In this document: positions 24,601-49,400 of the stretch, one piece after another | How positions within the stretch are numbered: the first letter of the stretch is position 1 | Layout: every line of letters begins with the position of its first letter | NCBI GenBank assembly: GCA_039621445.1 | Contig: CP154956.1 | Location: forward strand, 56,617,220-56,681,219 | Length of the DNA: 64,000 nt | DNA from: Euglena gracilis | Lineage: Eukaryota > Euglenida > Euglenophyceae > Euglenales | Direction: 5' to 3' | The notes under the pieces: model-generated | The model's database searches: none | What the model was told of the DNA's origin: nothing | What the model saw: the letters and a program-made list of their open reading frames with translations, nothing else | Position numbers and translations under genes: made by a program

Positions 24601-24777
24601 GGTGCCCTTGCCCCCCCTCCCCCAAGTGGACCCTCCCGCCACCCTCAGGACTGCGTCGGCGGGTACCTGGGCCCCGGGGGGCGGCAGCGGTGCCTCGCGG
24701 CAGTGGCCCGGGAGATGGCCCAGCTGGAGGAGGGCCCCCCGCCCCCCGGCCGGGCGAAGCGGCCGCGGCGGACATGA
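18344..24777 (+). CDS. Pro/acidic-rich probable nuclear protein with duplicated TFIIS-N-like helical module
   Basis: Exons read: 18,344-18,578 or 18,609; 18,729-about 18,832; 20,234-20,399; 22,003-22,131; 22,928-about 23,000; about 23,185-23,432; 23,961-about 24,101; 24,649-24,777 (stop). The first exon has an Ala/Pro linker, then AKVVAAALRLCEAVVEADLA, and the next has YLSPGGARALLATIAHSLR. The last two exons repeat the design: ALKQARALLWEEDSGLASA, LKALSRLTGVLQ, GGYLGPGGRQRCLAAVARE. In between lie acidic and Pro-rich exons (TGSEEEGEAGG, LVELSDSESGCSTPPL). The protein ends in a basic AKRPRRT, a likely nuclear localisation signal. The helical module resembles the TFIIS N-terminal/LW domain of elongation factors; this is weak and an inference. 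The junctions 20,399/22,003 and 22,131/22,928 match in phase; the two module-internal junctions fit GC donors best. It could also be two tandem genes, the second starting at ATG 20,243. Confidence 0.5.
18729..18832 (+). CDS. exon: helix set B (module copy 1)
   Basis: The acceptor is caccgcccccag. It reads VYGVLRGHLARYLSPGGARA, then LLATIAHSLRAAGA. It is clearly similar to the final exon at 24,649 (YL-x-PGG-R shared). The end is uncertain, because only weak GT sites are present. Confidence 0.5.
19010..20233 (+). other. intron, no exon seen
   Basis: AT-rich start with a G-run at 19,097-19,105. A plus frame of 135 codons (19,228-19,635) is Pro/Ser-rich early and then loses coding bias. I treat it as intronic. 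Confidence 0.4.
20234..20399 (+). CDS. exon: acidic then proline-rich
   Basis: The acceptor is cctcgcag and the donor tcg|gtgtgc (phase 1). It contains SRPMEVATGSEEEGEAGGDA and then long PPPP stretches. The in-frame ATG at 20,243 could be a translation start if the downstream module is a separate gene. Confidence 0.6.
20462..20880. mobile_element. family B hairpin element, copy 1 (in intron)
   Basis: Multiple 'caaataataaacccccc' units on the left face 'ggtttattatttgggggg' on the right, forming inverted ends. The interior 'gtgaagccaaagaaaaa..agaaatgttgccaaaaatc' recurs in altered form at 52,410-52,480. Confidence 0.65.
21037..21365. repeat. tandem pair of a 164-bp unit
   Basis: The unit beginning atgggttggcagcccataac at 21,037 restarts at 21,201 with aatcggggcgctggcgggtc and continues with the same blocks (cgctcattttcggct, aaaacagtttttcc, gggaggccaaa). 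About 85-90% similarity by eye. Confidence 0.75.
22003..22131 (+). CDS. exon: acidic Ser-rich segment
   Basis: The acceptor is cccctgcag and the donor ag-g|gtgaga. It reads DLVELSDSESGCSTPPLFDG and LLSDVAAPTQTQLGS. The phase-1 joins to 20,399 upstream and 22,928 downstream both hold. The DSES-type acidic serine cluster is a typical CK2-like target, by inference. Confidence 0.65.
23185..23432 (+). CDS. exon: Ala/Ser-rich and acidic segment
   Basis: The open frame carries homopolymeric Ala and Ser (WSAAAASSSSSAAAAALASP), then GEAEAEAESSLDELLLPEP and PPRPPPWLSG. The donor may be cg|gtgatg at 23,433. The start is uncertain; the nearest usable acceptor is ggcag at about 23,184. Confidence 0.5.
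23961..24103 (+). CDS. exon: helix set A (module copy 2)
   Basis: The acceptor is ttgctag, phase 0. It reads TPLDPTLEALKQARALLWEE and LKALSRLTGVLQ. The exon probably ends at CAG|GCGTGT (24,100/24,101), a GC donor that keeps phase 0 with the terminal exon. A GT donor three bases on would need an acceptor at 24,627. Confidence 0.6.
24649..24777 (+). CDS. terminal exon: helix set B (module copy 2), stop, NLS
   Basis: The acceptor is caccctcag. Forty-two residues are followed by TGA at 24,775. It reads CVGGYLGPGGRQRCLAAVAR, EMAQLEEGPPPPG, AKRPRRT. The basic C-terminus is a plausible nuclear localisation signal. Confidence 0.65.
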   Translation, partial: DCVGGYLGPGGRQRCLAAVAREMAQLEEGPPPPGRAKRPRRT

Positions 24778-25184
24778 AAAACCACCGGCCTGGACAGCGT
24801 TACTGGTTTTTTTGCAGCGTTACTGGTTTCTGTCTTTGACGTATGCGCCTCCTGCTGCCTTCCCTGACTGACCGAGCCACTGCACTGGGAAAGCTACTGG
24901 AACCTCCAAACCGCCGTCTGTTTGTGCGCACAAGCGTTTGCAAAACAAACAAACAACAAATCAGCAGTCAACAAAGAAACAGAGCCCAGTGACCAAAGAA
25001 CCAACCAGTGTGTGAAGACGTTGGTGTTCGGTCCATCATTTACTCCAAGGCTGCAATAGGGACAGGGTCGGCAAATGCCAGCACCGTTACGCAGGCAGGC
25101 AGGAATACCGACTGGCAGGCAGGCAGGCAGGCAGGCATGCAGGCTGGAAGACAGACTGACAGACAGACAGACACACAGACAGAC

Positions 25185-25283
<99 letters not shown>

Positions 25284-25411
25284 TAGACAGACAGACAGAC
25301 ACAGGCAGACAGCAGTCATATGATAATCAACAAAGCAAAGATCCAAAAAATGCAGCTGAAGATGCGGATTCCACCCGAAGTCCCTCTGCCTCCCCACCTC
25401 CCGACCCCCAC
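24778..25411. other. intergenic region with microsatellites
   Basis: Follows the stop of the upstream gene. It has a (GCAG)n tract at 25,090-25,140 and a long (CAGA)n tract at 25,147-25,315. A promoter for the next gene would lie here, but no element is recognisable. Confidence 0.5.
25090..25315. repeat. (GCAG)n and (CAGA)n microsatellites
   Basis: About 40 tandem caga units with few interruptions, preceded by gcag units. Confidence 0.95.
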
Positions 25412-25465
25412 CCTGCTCCAGCCCTACAGCTCCCTTCCGCTGCGCCCCCCACCCATCGGTGCCGT

Positions 25466-35309
<9,844 letters not shown>

Positions 35310-35699
35310 GTGGGTGTCGCTGTCAGCGTCGAAACCGTCCCCCCGACAGCGGACCGTCACGTGTGCAAGCCTACCCCGAGAAACAAAAGGACTAAACGTT
35401 CAAAGGCGGGTGAATGGATGATGTCTGGCAGAGATTCGGGTGTGGGTGTCAAAATGAAAAAATGTTCAATGTTTGGTTGGAACCATCTGGTGGAGGGAGA
35501 AATAGCATATTTTGAGGGCAGGCTTGCCCAATGCCATAACGACCAGGATTTGACCTGGAGAACCCCGCCCCCCGATGGTCACATGTGTTCGACACAACGG
35601 CCAAAAACAGCAAATTATCTGTGCGTTGCGAAAGTTGACGCACCCAGTTGCCTTAGGGGTTTGATTTGGGGGGTGGCCCATATCCCAGGCAGGGGTTTT

Positions 35700-36000
35700 T
35701 TTAGTCTTGGCCCCCCCGGGGGGGGGGTGGGTGGGTCCGGCCGAGCCCCCCCGGGTCCCCGGGGGGGCCGGGGGGGGGGGGGGGGGTCCCCCGGAGGGGG
35801 GTGGCATATACTTTTTAATGTTAATTGATATAAATATATAATAATAAATATATACTTTAATTAATATAAAGGCGCTATTTTTAGCACTTTTCTCGATTTT
35901 TGGCCATTTTTGTGGGTCCCCCAGGACCCCCCCCCCCCCCGGGGGCCCCCCCGGGGGGGGGGGGGGGGGGGGACCCCCCCCCCCCCCCCCCCGGTCTTAA
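35700..36000. repeat. mirror C-run/G-run block
   Basis: Long alternating C and G homopolymers (35,710-35,800 and 35,925-35,995) surround an AT-rich core. They can fold into large hairpins or G-quadruplexes. Base counts in such runs are prone to sequencing error. Confidence 0.7.
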
Positions 36001-36094
36001 AAAAAACCCCTGATCCCAGGGCAAGGGGGTGACCAGGGTAATGGTCTCCATGGCGTACAGCGGGTCCGAATGCCCCAGCCTCCCACCCCCTCAG

Positions 36095-36202
36095 GGGGTC
36101 GGTCCCCCGCTCGGCCCGGACCGCCCCGCAGGCCGACCCCGGGCCCCCCGCCGCCCCCTCGCTGGCCGCGGAGCAGCGCCTGGAGGCCGCCCAGGCTCTC
36201 CT
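36095..36202 (+). CDS. orphan exon, Ala/Pro-rich then helical
   Basis: The acceptor is accccctcag, phase 2 in. It reads GSVPRSARTAPQADPGPPAA, then PSLAAEQRLEAAQALL. The donor may be ct|gtgacc, phase 2; otherwise the reading ends at TGA at 36,204. It could be the 5' part of the membrane-protein gene or the 3' part of the beta-rich gene. Phases do not link it directly to either. Confidence 0.4.
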
Positions 36203-36895
36203 GTGACCGTCCCCGGGCCCCCCGCATTGTGCTCCCTGGACCTGCTGGGCCGGGGAGGGCCGTTGGCCACCGGACGGTCCCGTTGCGGAAGAAGGGCAAG
36301 GCTGCACCGCACTGTACGTTGTTCACCATGCTCCATGCGCCGGGGACCACGACCGGCAGCAAGCTCCTTTGGGGCCTCACCCCACAATACCCTTGTGCAA
36401 GGTGCTTTTTCGCTTTTTTGTGTTTTTTTTTGAGTTTGGGATTCCCGCACACAAATTGTCCACAGGGGGGGGGGCGCTCATCATTCCAAAGGTGGGTGTT
36501 TTGGATGGGGGAACAAGAGTCACACCAAACCCACTTTTCAAACAAAAAGAATTTTTTAAAAGGTTTTTCGCTTCATTTGTTCTTGTTTCAGATTTCTCTT
36601 GTGACGAATCAATCGGGCCCATTTTGGGCCAGCGCCATGAGGGAGGGGTTGCATGTGCCAGCTCTGCCCATTATCAGGAAGCCGACAATCAGAGGTGTCT
36701 CACGCTTCAACCATGCAGCAGGCACATATGGCTGGCACCGTGCTTTTGGTCGCCGGCACTACAGCTCAGTGTTGGAGGGGGTTTGGTGCTGTCTCTGGGC
36801 TCCACCGCCCGCTCCACTCGACAGAAACCCACCGCCACATGGCATGATGACCGCCCACATCGTCCCGTGATGAAGAGCCCGCAGGGTGGGGGCAT

Positions 36896-37290
<395 letters not shown>

Positions 37291-37405
37291 CGTGTGCGAG
37301 CTGGCCCGACGCCGCACTGCTGTGCCAGTCCCCGGCAACCCACGGTGCCAAAGGCCGGCTCCCCTCTGCCTCGCCCCCCATCCCCACCCCTCTGTCCCGA
37401 TTCAG

Positions 37406-42399
<4,994 letters not shown>

Positions 42400-42784
42400 G
42401 AAAGAGGGGCCGTGAAACGTGCCAGAACCTCTCGGAGGGGGTGCCTGATCGTTGCCTGCTGCACAGGGGCTCCACCCATTCCGCACGTGTTATTCAGACT
42501 TGCAGGCCTGATAATATTTTTTGCCAGGCCAGCTTGCCAGCTTGTGCTTAGGCGGCCGGATTTGCACTTAATATTTTTCGTGTTGGTCATTTGCGCAAAT
42601 TTCAATTTTTTTTTATTTCGGCTGTGTGGCCCCGGGGGGGGGGGGGGTTGAAAACAAGGTGACAAGAGAGTGCTAAAAATAAGCAAAATTCTGTTTTTGG
42701 TGGTGTGACCCCTGGGAATTTGGCAAAAAAAAATGGTGTTTTGGGGGGTCCGGAAATGGATTCCGCACGTCGAAACCCTTGGGA

Positions 42785-44750
42785 CTTAGGCGGCTGGATT
42801 TGCACTTAAGGGCTTTTTCTTTGAAATGGACGCATTTGCGCAAATTTACAATTTTTGCGAAATTTCTGGGACCATGTACCCTGACACACGGAGAACAGTT
42901 TATGAACTGTTACACCCCTCTATTGGAGGGGATTAACTCCAGGTAGTTTGGTGCACATGCTGCTTACCAAGTGATGCGAATAAGGCCAAGGGTGAGACTG
43001 GTGCTCTCTGATGTGAAACATCAGGGAAGCACACACCCGCTTTTTACGACACTTGGAACGGGTGCTGGCATGCTGACTGAACTGACTTGGATACTGCAGC
43101 CGCCCGTAAGAATACAGGAGCCGTATTACATCACACACCACTGATTGCGTCAGCCAGCCATGACGCAACTGATGTGTGTTTGTGGGCGCATTTGCGCGCA
43201 CAAACACATTTATGATTAAGGGCGCATTTGCAAAAATAAACACAAAACATTGAACTAAAAAATATATGTTAATGGGCGCATGTGCACCTACAAACAAATT
43301 TGTTTGTGCGCGCAAATGCGCACACCAACATCTTGGGGAAACTGGTCTGAGGATGGTTTGTGCATGGGAGGCAACGAACAACATGTCCGTGTTAAAGGAC
43401 ATTTATGAGGACCATGACCCTACGAGGTTTTTGAACGTGATAGGCGTGTTGGTGCGCGCATTTGCGCAAATAAACACAATTACGTTTGTGCGCGCATTTG
43501 CGCAAATGCGCGCACAAACATTTAATTGATCGCTTCAAAATAATGTGTTTGTGCCAGCCTTAGCGCACACAAACAAAGTTTGTTTATTTGCGCAAATGCG
43601 CGCACAAATAAGAATCAATTTTGCGACACCATCTCCTCGTCCGTGACGGCTGGCAAACGCAATTCCGCACGCCAACCATTGATTTTCAAAATGAATACGT
43701 GGTGATGAAATTTGTGGTGAGAGGTAGTGTGTAATGTTCGCTGGAACACGGCATCTGACGGGCGAAAATTTGCCTGTCTTCCGTGTGTACAGTTGTACTG
43801 CTGTTTGTTCCCCGGCCCACATGGCTGCAACGATTTGTGACTGTTCGACACCTTTTCTGCAATTTTATTGCATTACAAGAAGACAAAATTTGGTACCTGA
43901 AATACCCCAGATGCGTCGGGCCGGAGTCCATTTTCTGGCTTTTCTCCACCATTTTTCGTTTGAAAAACGTAAAGCACACCAGATTTTGTGCATAATTTGT
44001 GGTTGAGCGAGTCCCACCGCTTTCATGCAGCCAGTCGAGTGGTAATGGTTCAATAATTCCTTGCACCCAAAGGAACGGGTGTTTGAGGGCCTTTGGTTGC
44101 CATGCGCTCCCCCCAGTCTCACACCCCGGTTGCGGGGTAAAACGTGGCCGCTAAAGCTGGGTGTTGTTGCACCGGGGTGTTGATTCCGGTCTGGTGGGTG
44201 CTGAAGCATCAGCAGCTGATGTGGCTGTAGCAGCGGAGCCCAAGCCGCGGGACCAGGCAATTGCTTAAGCACTGACCAACCCCCCCCCCCGGGGGGGGTG
44301 GGTGACTGGTTTTTTCAGAGTGACTGACTGGTTTTTGGCCCGGACCCCTCCCCCCCCCCCCCGGGGGGGGGGGGGGGGGTCGGCCAGGAGTGGGCAAAAG
44401 TGGCTTGAGTGACCCCGGCGCCGAAGGCGCCGGAAAATTTTTTTGGGCCTAAAATGGCCTAAAGTGACTGGAAAGTGGCCGTTTTTCTGAGTGGCCGACC
44501 CCCCCCCCCGGGGGGGGGGGGAGTGACTGGCTGGTTTTTTGAAAATGAGTGACTGACTGGTTTTTAAAAAAGTGGAGTGACCCCCCCTCCCCCCCCCCCG
44601 GGGGTCGGTAAGCAATTGTATGCGCGGGACAGTCGCAGGGCCCTTAAGATCCTAAAATTGGTGCTGGTGGACGTGCGCCGTTATCGGGTAGCTGCTCACC
44701 TACCTTCGGGAGATCCTCTGTCTCCATCTTTTGTGGGACCTGTCAATGGA
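42785..44750. repeat. left inverted arm of the 4.8-kb element
   Basis: Pairs with 45,735-47,357. It is longer than the right arm because a family H hairpin element is inserted at 44,258-44,617. Many gcgcatttgcgc sites at 43,190-43,610. Confidence 0.7.
44258..44617. mobile_element. family H hairpin element, copy 2 (nested in the left arm)
   Basis: Ends gcaattgcttaagcactgac and, reversed, caattgcttaccgacccc. The body has C-runs/G-runs, 'gtgactgactggttttt' and 'ccggcgccgaaggcgccgg', as in copy 1 at 28,397. The right arm of the host element lacks it at the mirror position, so it arrived after the arms formed. Confidence 0.65.
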
Positions 44751-45734
44751 CCAGAAACGGCACCCTAAAACCATGTGCCGGAAGAGACGGTGTAGTCATT
44801 TGGGTTGAACCCATTCAGAAGCCACTAAGGGTAGCTGTTGGAGGGCGAAAGGAAGCCGCTTTTTACTCCTCCATTGGTGGTTCATTTGCGCATTTGCGCG
44901 CATAACGATGTTTTTTGGCGCAAATGCGCAAATGAACCAGATGTAAATTGCGCAAATTTTTCATGTTGTTTGTTTGCGCATTTGCGCCCACAAACAACGT
45001 GATGCACGCATTGGCGCAAATGAACCACATCCGCTGCTGGTGTTTGACAACTGTGTTTCTGTCACACCCTTCTTCTTTATCTTTATTTGCATATTTGCGC
45101 CGACCAACACAAATGCGCGCACAAACATATTTTTGTTTGTGTGCGTATTAGCGCCCATAAGCTTGCGCCGTCGACAAACAGTGTGACAAACCCACCAAAA
45201 TATGTTTCTGGATGGCCCGCTGGTCCACGCCGTCACGGTCCCTTTGTCACACCGTTTATCGACGGTGTCAGTTCATGGGCGCTAAAGCCCAACCCTTGAA
45301 GGACAAAATTGCGTTTGTGGGCGCAAATGCGCGCACCAACACAAATTACGTTTGTGCGCGCATTTGCGCAAATAAACACACTTTTCAAGGGTTGGGCTTC
45401 TTCCGCTGGGTTCTATGCCACAAAACTGGTTTGCAGGTCCTTGAGATTGGGGATTGGGTCCTGGGCATTTACCTTCCTTCCCCTGCGTCCTTCCATCCGG
45501 CTTGGTCACACCACACCCACACACCCCAGCACCTCCTCCCCGCATTTTAACAAACAACCCAAAAACACCACACCAAGGCGCAACAACGTGACGCGCGCTT
45601 TAGGGCAAATCAACCACCTATGGAGGAATAAAAAATGCGACATAACGTGGCCCTGCAACACCCGCCATCTCTGGCTTCTGAAGGGGTTCAACCCCACCGA
45701 CCACACCATCTCCTGCAACGTCTCCTCGTATTTT

Positions 45735-47357
45735 GAGGCCAATTCCATTATAGTGAGAGGTCCCAGGAAAGGTTGAGATGAAGGATCTCTTGAAGGTGGT
45801 TATGCAGCCACCCGATAACAGCGCACGTCTGCTGGCACCAAATTAGGATACTGAAGGCCCTGCTGCTGGCCTGCGGCTTGGGCTCCGCTGCTGCAGCCAC
45901 ATCAGCTGCTGATGCTTCAGTACCCACCAGGACAGAATCGACCTCCCCGGAACAGCACCCACCGAAGCGGCCATGTCATACCCCGCAACCGGGGTGTGAG
46001 ACTGGGGGGACGACATGGTTCCAGTGCATGGCAACCGACAGCCCGAGAAAGATAGCCAGCCTTCAAACACCCGTTCTTTTGGGTGCAGGAATTATTGAAC
46101 CATTACCACTCGACTGGTTGCATGGGACTTACCCCCCACAAATTATGCTCAAAAACCGGTGTGTTTTGCGTTTTCCAAGGGAAAAAATGAGGAAACATGG
46201 TGGAAAATACCAGAAAACGGATTCCGGCCCGACACATCCGGGGTATTTCAGGTGCCAATTTTTGATTCTTGCAGCGCAGTATTGTTGAAGAGAAATCGTC
46301 AAACAGTCACAGGTCGTTGCACGTCATCAATTTGTTATGTTTATCTGCCAAACGGATGACGCCAAAACAACCGGCCGTTCGGGCCGGTGTACAGCAGTGC
46401 AAATGTACAGACATAAGGCAGGCAAACTTTCGCCCATCAGATGGCGTGCTCAAGTGAACATTACACACTACCTCTCAAATTTCATCACCACGTAAAGGTG
46501 GTGCAAATCAATGGTTGGCGTGCGGAATTGCGTTCGCTAGTTGTCACGGACGAGGAGATGTATTCGACAACTGCTATGTGTTGGTGCACGCATTTGCGCG
46601 CACAAACAAGTTTTGTTTGTGTGCACTAAGGCACGCATGAACGCACCATTTTGAAGTGAATGATTAATGTTGGTGCGCACACCAACACGCCTATCATGTT
46701 CAAAAACCCTCGTAGGGTCATGATCCTCATGAGTCTGCTTTAACATGGACATGTTCGACGGATGTTGTTCGTTGTCGCCCATCCACAAACCAGGTTCCCC
46801 AAGTGGTTGGTGCGCGCATTTGTTTGTCGGCACATTTGCGCACACAAACATGTCATTTTTTGTTTCAACGTTTTGCGTTGTGTGTGTGCGCGCACACAAA
46901 ATTTGTTCGCGTGCGCGCGCAAACACACACATTTTGTTTGTGTGCTTGCAAATGCGCGCACAAACACACATCAGTTGTGTGACGGCTGGCTGACGTAGTG
47001 TGTAGTCTGTGATGTAATAAGGCTCCGTGTGTGCTTACGGGCTGCTGCAGTACCCAAGCCAGTTCATTTGCCACGTCAGCACCAATTCCAATAGTCGTAA
47101 CAGCGGGTGTGTGTTTCCCACCTGTGCGACATACAAGAGCACCAATCTCTCCCTCCGCCCTCTTCACGTCGCTCGGTAAGTAATATGCGTACCAAACTCC
47201 CGGGAGTTACCTCCCTTCAACACAGGGTTGCAACAGTTCATAAATTGTTTTCCGTGTGTCAGGGTACAGGGTTCCAAATTTTTCTCAAAATTGTGTATTT
47301 GTGCAAATACGCCCATTTCAAAGAAAAAACTCTTAAGTGCGAATCTGGCCGCCTAAG
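45735..47357. repeat. right inverted arm of the 4.8-kb element
   Basis: Reverse-complement partner of 42,785-44,750. It ends with ggccgcctaag directly before the ttgtg target duplication. Uninterrupted by family H. Confidence 0.7.
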
Positions 47358-47856
47358 TTGTGGTGTGTGCCATCCGTCAAGGATTAACAGGACCTTGTGA
47401 CCCATAGACTTTTTGAGGGCTTCGTTTTTGCCAATGCCTGCAATAGGCGTTGCATTATTGGCTGGATATGCACATTTGGAAGTTGAGCCCTGGATGCAAC
47501 CCTGGGTTGCGCTCTCACCTTGGTGTGCATGTGCCTCTGCGCACAGTGTGTAAATATTTCTGCGCGTGTATGTGTGTGTGGTGTATGGAAGCACCATCCA
47601 CTTACCCATATATACATCAAAAGACATATGTATGCACACGTACGCACGCACACACACGCACACACACACACGCACGCGTGCACACACATACACGATCGTA
47701 TGACAGACAGACAGACAGACTGAGGAACTACCGCGCCAGCGCCAGAAATCTCATCATCACGAATCCTGTGCAATTCTGCGTGCAAGAATGGCGTTGGGCG
47801 GCCCAGAAGAGATTCTGATGTGCCACGGTCCTCCCCCGTCCCTTTCTCTCCCCCAG

Positions 47857-48094
47857 GGCTGGACCCGTAACCGCAGCGGTCTGCGGCCCCGGGAGAGGAG
47901 AGGCGTCAAACCGGCCGCTTCTGTTGCGGTGCTGGTGGCCGGGGCGACCCACAACAGAATGGCAGCCGGTTGGCGGGCCAGGGAGCCGGGGGTCGGCCAC
48001 GGGACTGGGCCCCGGACCGGGAAAGTGGCCTCCGTCTGGCGGTGCCCCACGCCGGGTCCGTCCCATTTCGCCTCACCGTTCCTGGGCGGCGCCG
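47857..48094 (+). CDS. orphan GC-rich exon, unknown protein
   Basis: Acceptor tctcccccag, phase 0, possible donor gg|gtgcct. The frame with G/C third positions reads ASVAVLVAGATHNRMAAGW, then HGTGPRTGKVASVWRCPTPG and FASPFLGGAVG. No family is recognised. It could belong to a gene with exons at about 48,240-48,360, or to an upstream exon of the secreted gene if the ATG at 49,311 is not the start. Confidence 0.35.
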
Positions 48095-48242
48095 TCGGGT
48101 GCCTGGGGCCCCCGAGTGATTCTTGGGATTTCGCTCAAGAAGGGCAATCCATCACCAGGAGACCGAAAATCAACTCATCGAATCATTCCAGTGCGCCGGT
48201 TTTTCAGCAGTCTTTTGAGGCGTTTTCTTTTTGCAGGGGGGG

Positions 48243-48420
48243 GGGGCATTTGGACCAGCTAACTGCCGGCTGGTCTGGGATAGAGTCATTTCAGGGGGTA
48301 GGGCTGGGATGGAGGAAGCTTTTGAGAAGTTCTTGCGTGATCCGGAAGGTCAGGAGGTCGGAGGGGTGCAGATAGCCTCCGCTGGGAAGAGCGTGGGCTT
48401 CCTCCTGCCACTTTGGTTTT
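48243..48420 (+). CDS. possible orphan exon
   Basis: The open frame contains ANCRLVWDRVISGGRAGMEE, AFEKFLRDPEGQEVGG and VQIASAGKSVGFLLPL. Codon bias is weaker than in other exons and the borders are not clear. Confidence 0.25.
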
Positions 48421-49310
48421 CCTCCCACAGCTGTGTGGTCGCTCTGAAATGTCTCAATATTTTTTGGTTGTGCCAGACAAATATGACGTGCTTTTTTTTT
48501 CAAAATGAACGCCCCATGCTTTCTGAACATGCTGCATTTAAATCCATCCCAGAGTCTCCTTCATTCAATTTTCGCTCAAGATGGTGGGGGCTTGAACATC
48601 TCGGTCCAAAAATACCATGCAGTTGGTTGCCAATGGGACCGAAAGCTTTGACTCACCCGAAAGACCCAGACTAAATTTCTGGGTTTGAATTTTTTAGGAA
48701 GAAGTTGTCGAAAATTCCGTCCGCTCAAACCTCACCAAAAAGGACTCTGGATTGAGGTTTCACAATAACACAAAAGAGCACAGAAAATCGATCGACTGGG
48801 CCCAGAAGATATGGAGAAACATAATAAAATAAAGAGGGAATGGTAGAATACAATTTAACCTTCAAACCAACCAACAAGAAATGGAAACAGAAATCACTCA
48901 ATTCATACCCCCAAACAGTTCTTTTTACCAAACTTGGGGGGGGGGGGGCATCCTCAAACCCCTCCGGGGTGGTGCGAACTTCCTTGAAATCGGACACAAT
49001 CCAATTAAGATACAATTGTCGACAGTTCCGATAATTGTTGCCTTTGCTTAAATCCGATTGCTGACGTTGCTGACTTTCAAGAGGTCAACTCTGAGGGCTC
49101 TTCTGTTGATTGAATGAGTGTGATTGAGTGGGGAAATGGGGATGTGTCCAAACGAGCACGGACGTGTGGGCTCTGTTCTTTGGAAACCTCTGTGGTGCAG
49201 GGTGTGCAGGTGGGTTTCAATCTTGGGGGGGGGGGAGGCGTCACAGCCCCAAGTGCCCCCTCCCTCAGGGTGTCGATGCCCTCCTGCCCGTGAGGGGTGC
49301 CGCCCGCAAC
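48421..49310. other. probable intergenic region
   Basis: AT-rich, no exon seen. The 5' region of the secreted gene would lie here; no promoter motif is recognisable. Confidence 0.35.
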
Positions 49311-49400
49311 ATGGCCCGCCTTACGCCGGTCTGCTTTGCCCTGCTGTGCACTGCCATGCTGCCCGGAGGCTGCCCCTCCCTGCTTTTGAAGTCCCCAATC
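49311..49400 (+). CDS. first exon: signal peptide
   Basis: The ATG at 49,311 is followed by RLTPVCFALLCTAMLPGGC: a basic n-region, apolar core and small residues at a cleavage site, then SLLLKSPIG. The end is uncertain. No transmembrane continuation. Confidence 0.65.

Larger units (their letters stand above)
42547..47357. mobile_element. 4.8-kb foldback-like DNA transposon, long inverted arms, 5-bp TSD
   Basis: The outer ends are cttaggcggccggatttgca and, reversed, cttaggcggccagattcgca, flanked by ttgtg at 42,542-42,546 and 47,358-47,362 (target duplication). A second, inner left end (cttaggcggctggatttgca) stands at 42,785. From there to about 44,750 the left arm can be followed as reverse complement of about 45,735-47,357; shared blocks include 'accctgacacacgga', 'tttatgaactgtt', 'tgaaatttgtggtgagaggt' and 'gcagctgatgtggctg'. 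By eye about 75-85% identical. Both arms are crowded with 'gcgcatttgcgcaaat' palindromes. The short translated blocks INGWRAELR..VTDEEM and IIEPLPLDWLH recur in both arms but in broken frames. No transposase is recognised, so it is non-autonomous or decayed. Confidence 0.8.

Noticed and set aside
24894-25397. VCLSVCLS / RQTDRQTD frames
   Set aside because: Translation of the (CAGA)n microsatellite.
43190-46980. CRISPR-like array of short repeats
   Set aside because: The repeats are palindromic 12-16-mers at irregular spacing within inverted transposon arms, in a eukaryotic context.
47728-48066. 112-codon minus-strand frame
   Set aside because: Antisense of the plus exon at 47,857, which has a good acceptor and better codon bias.
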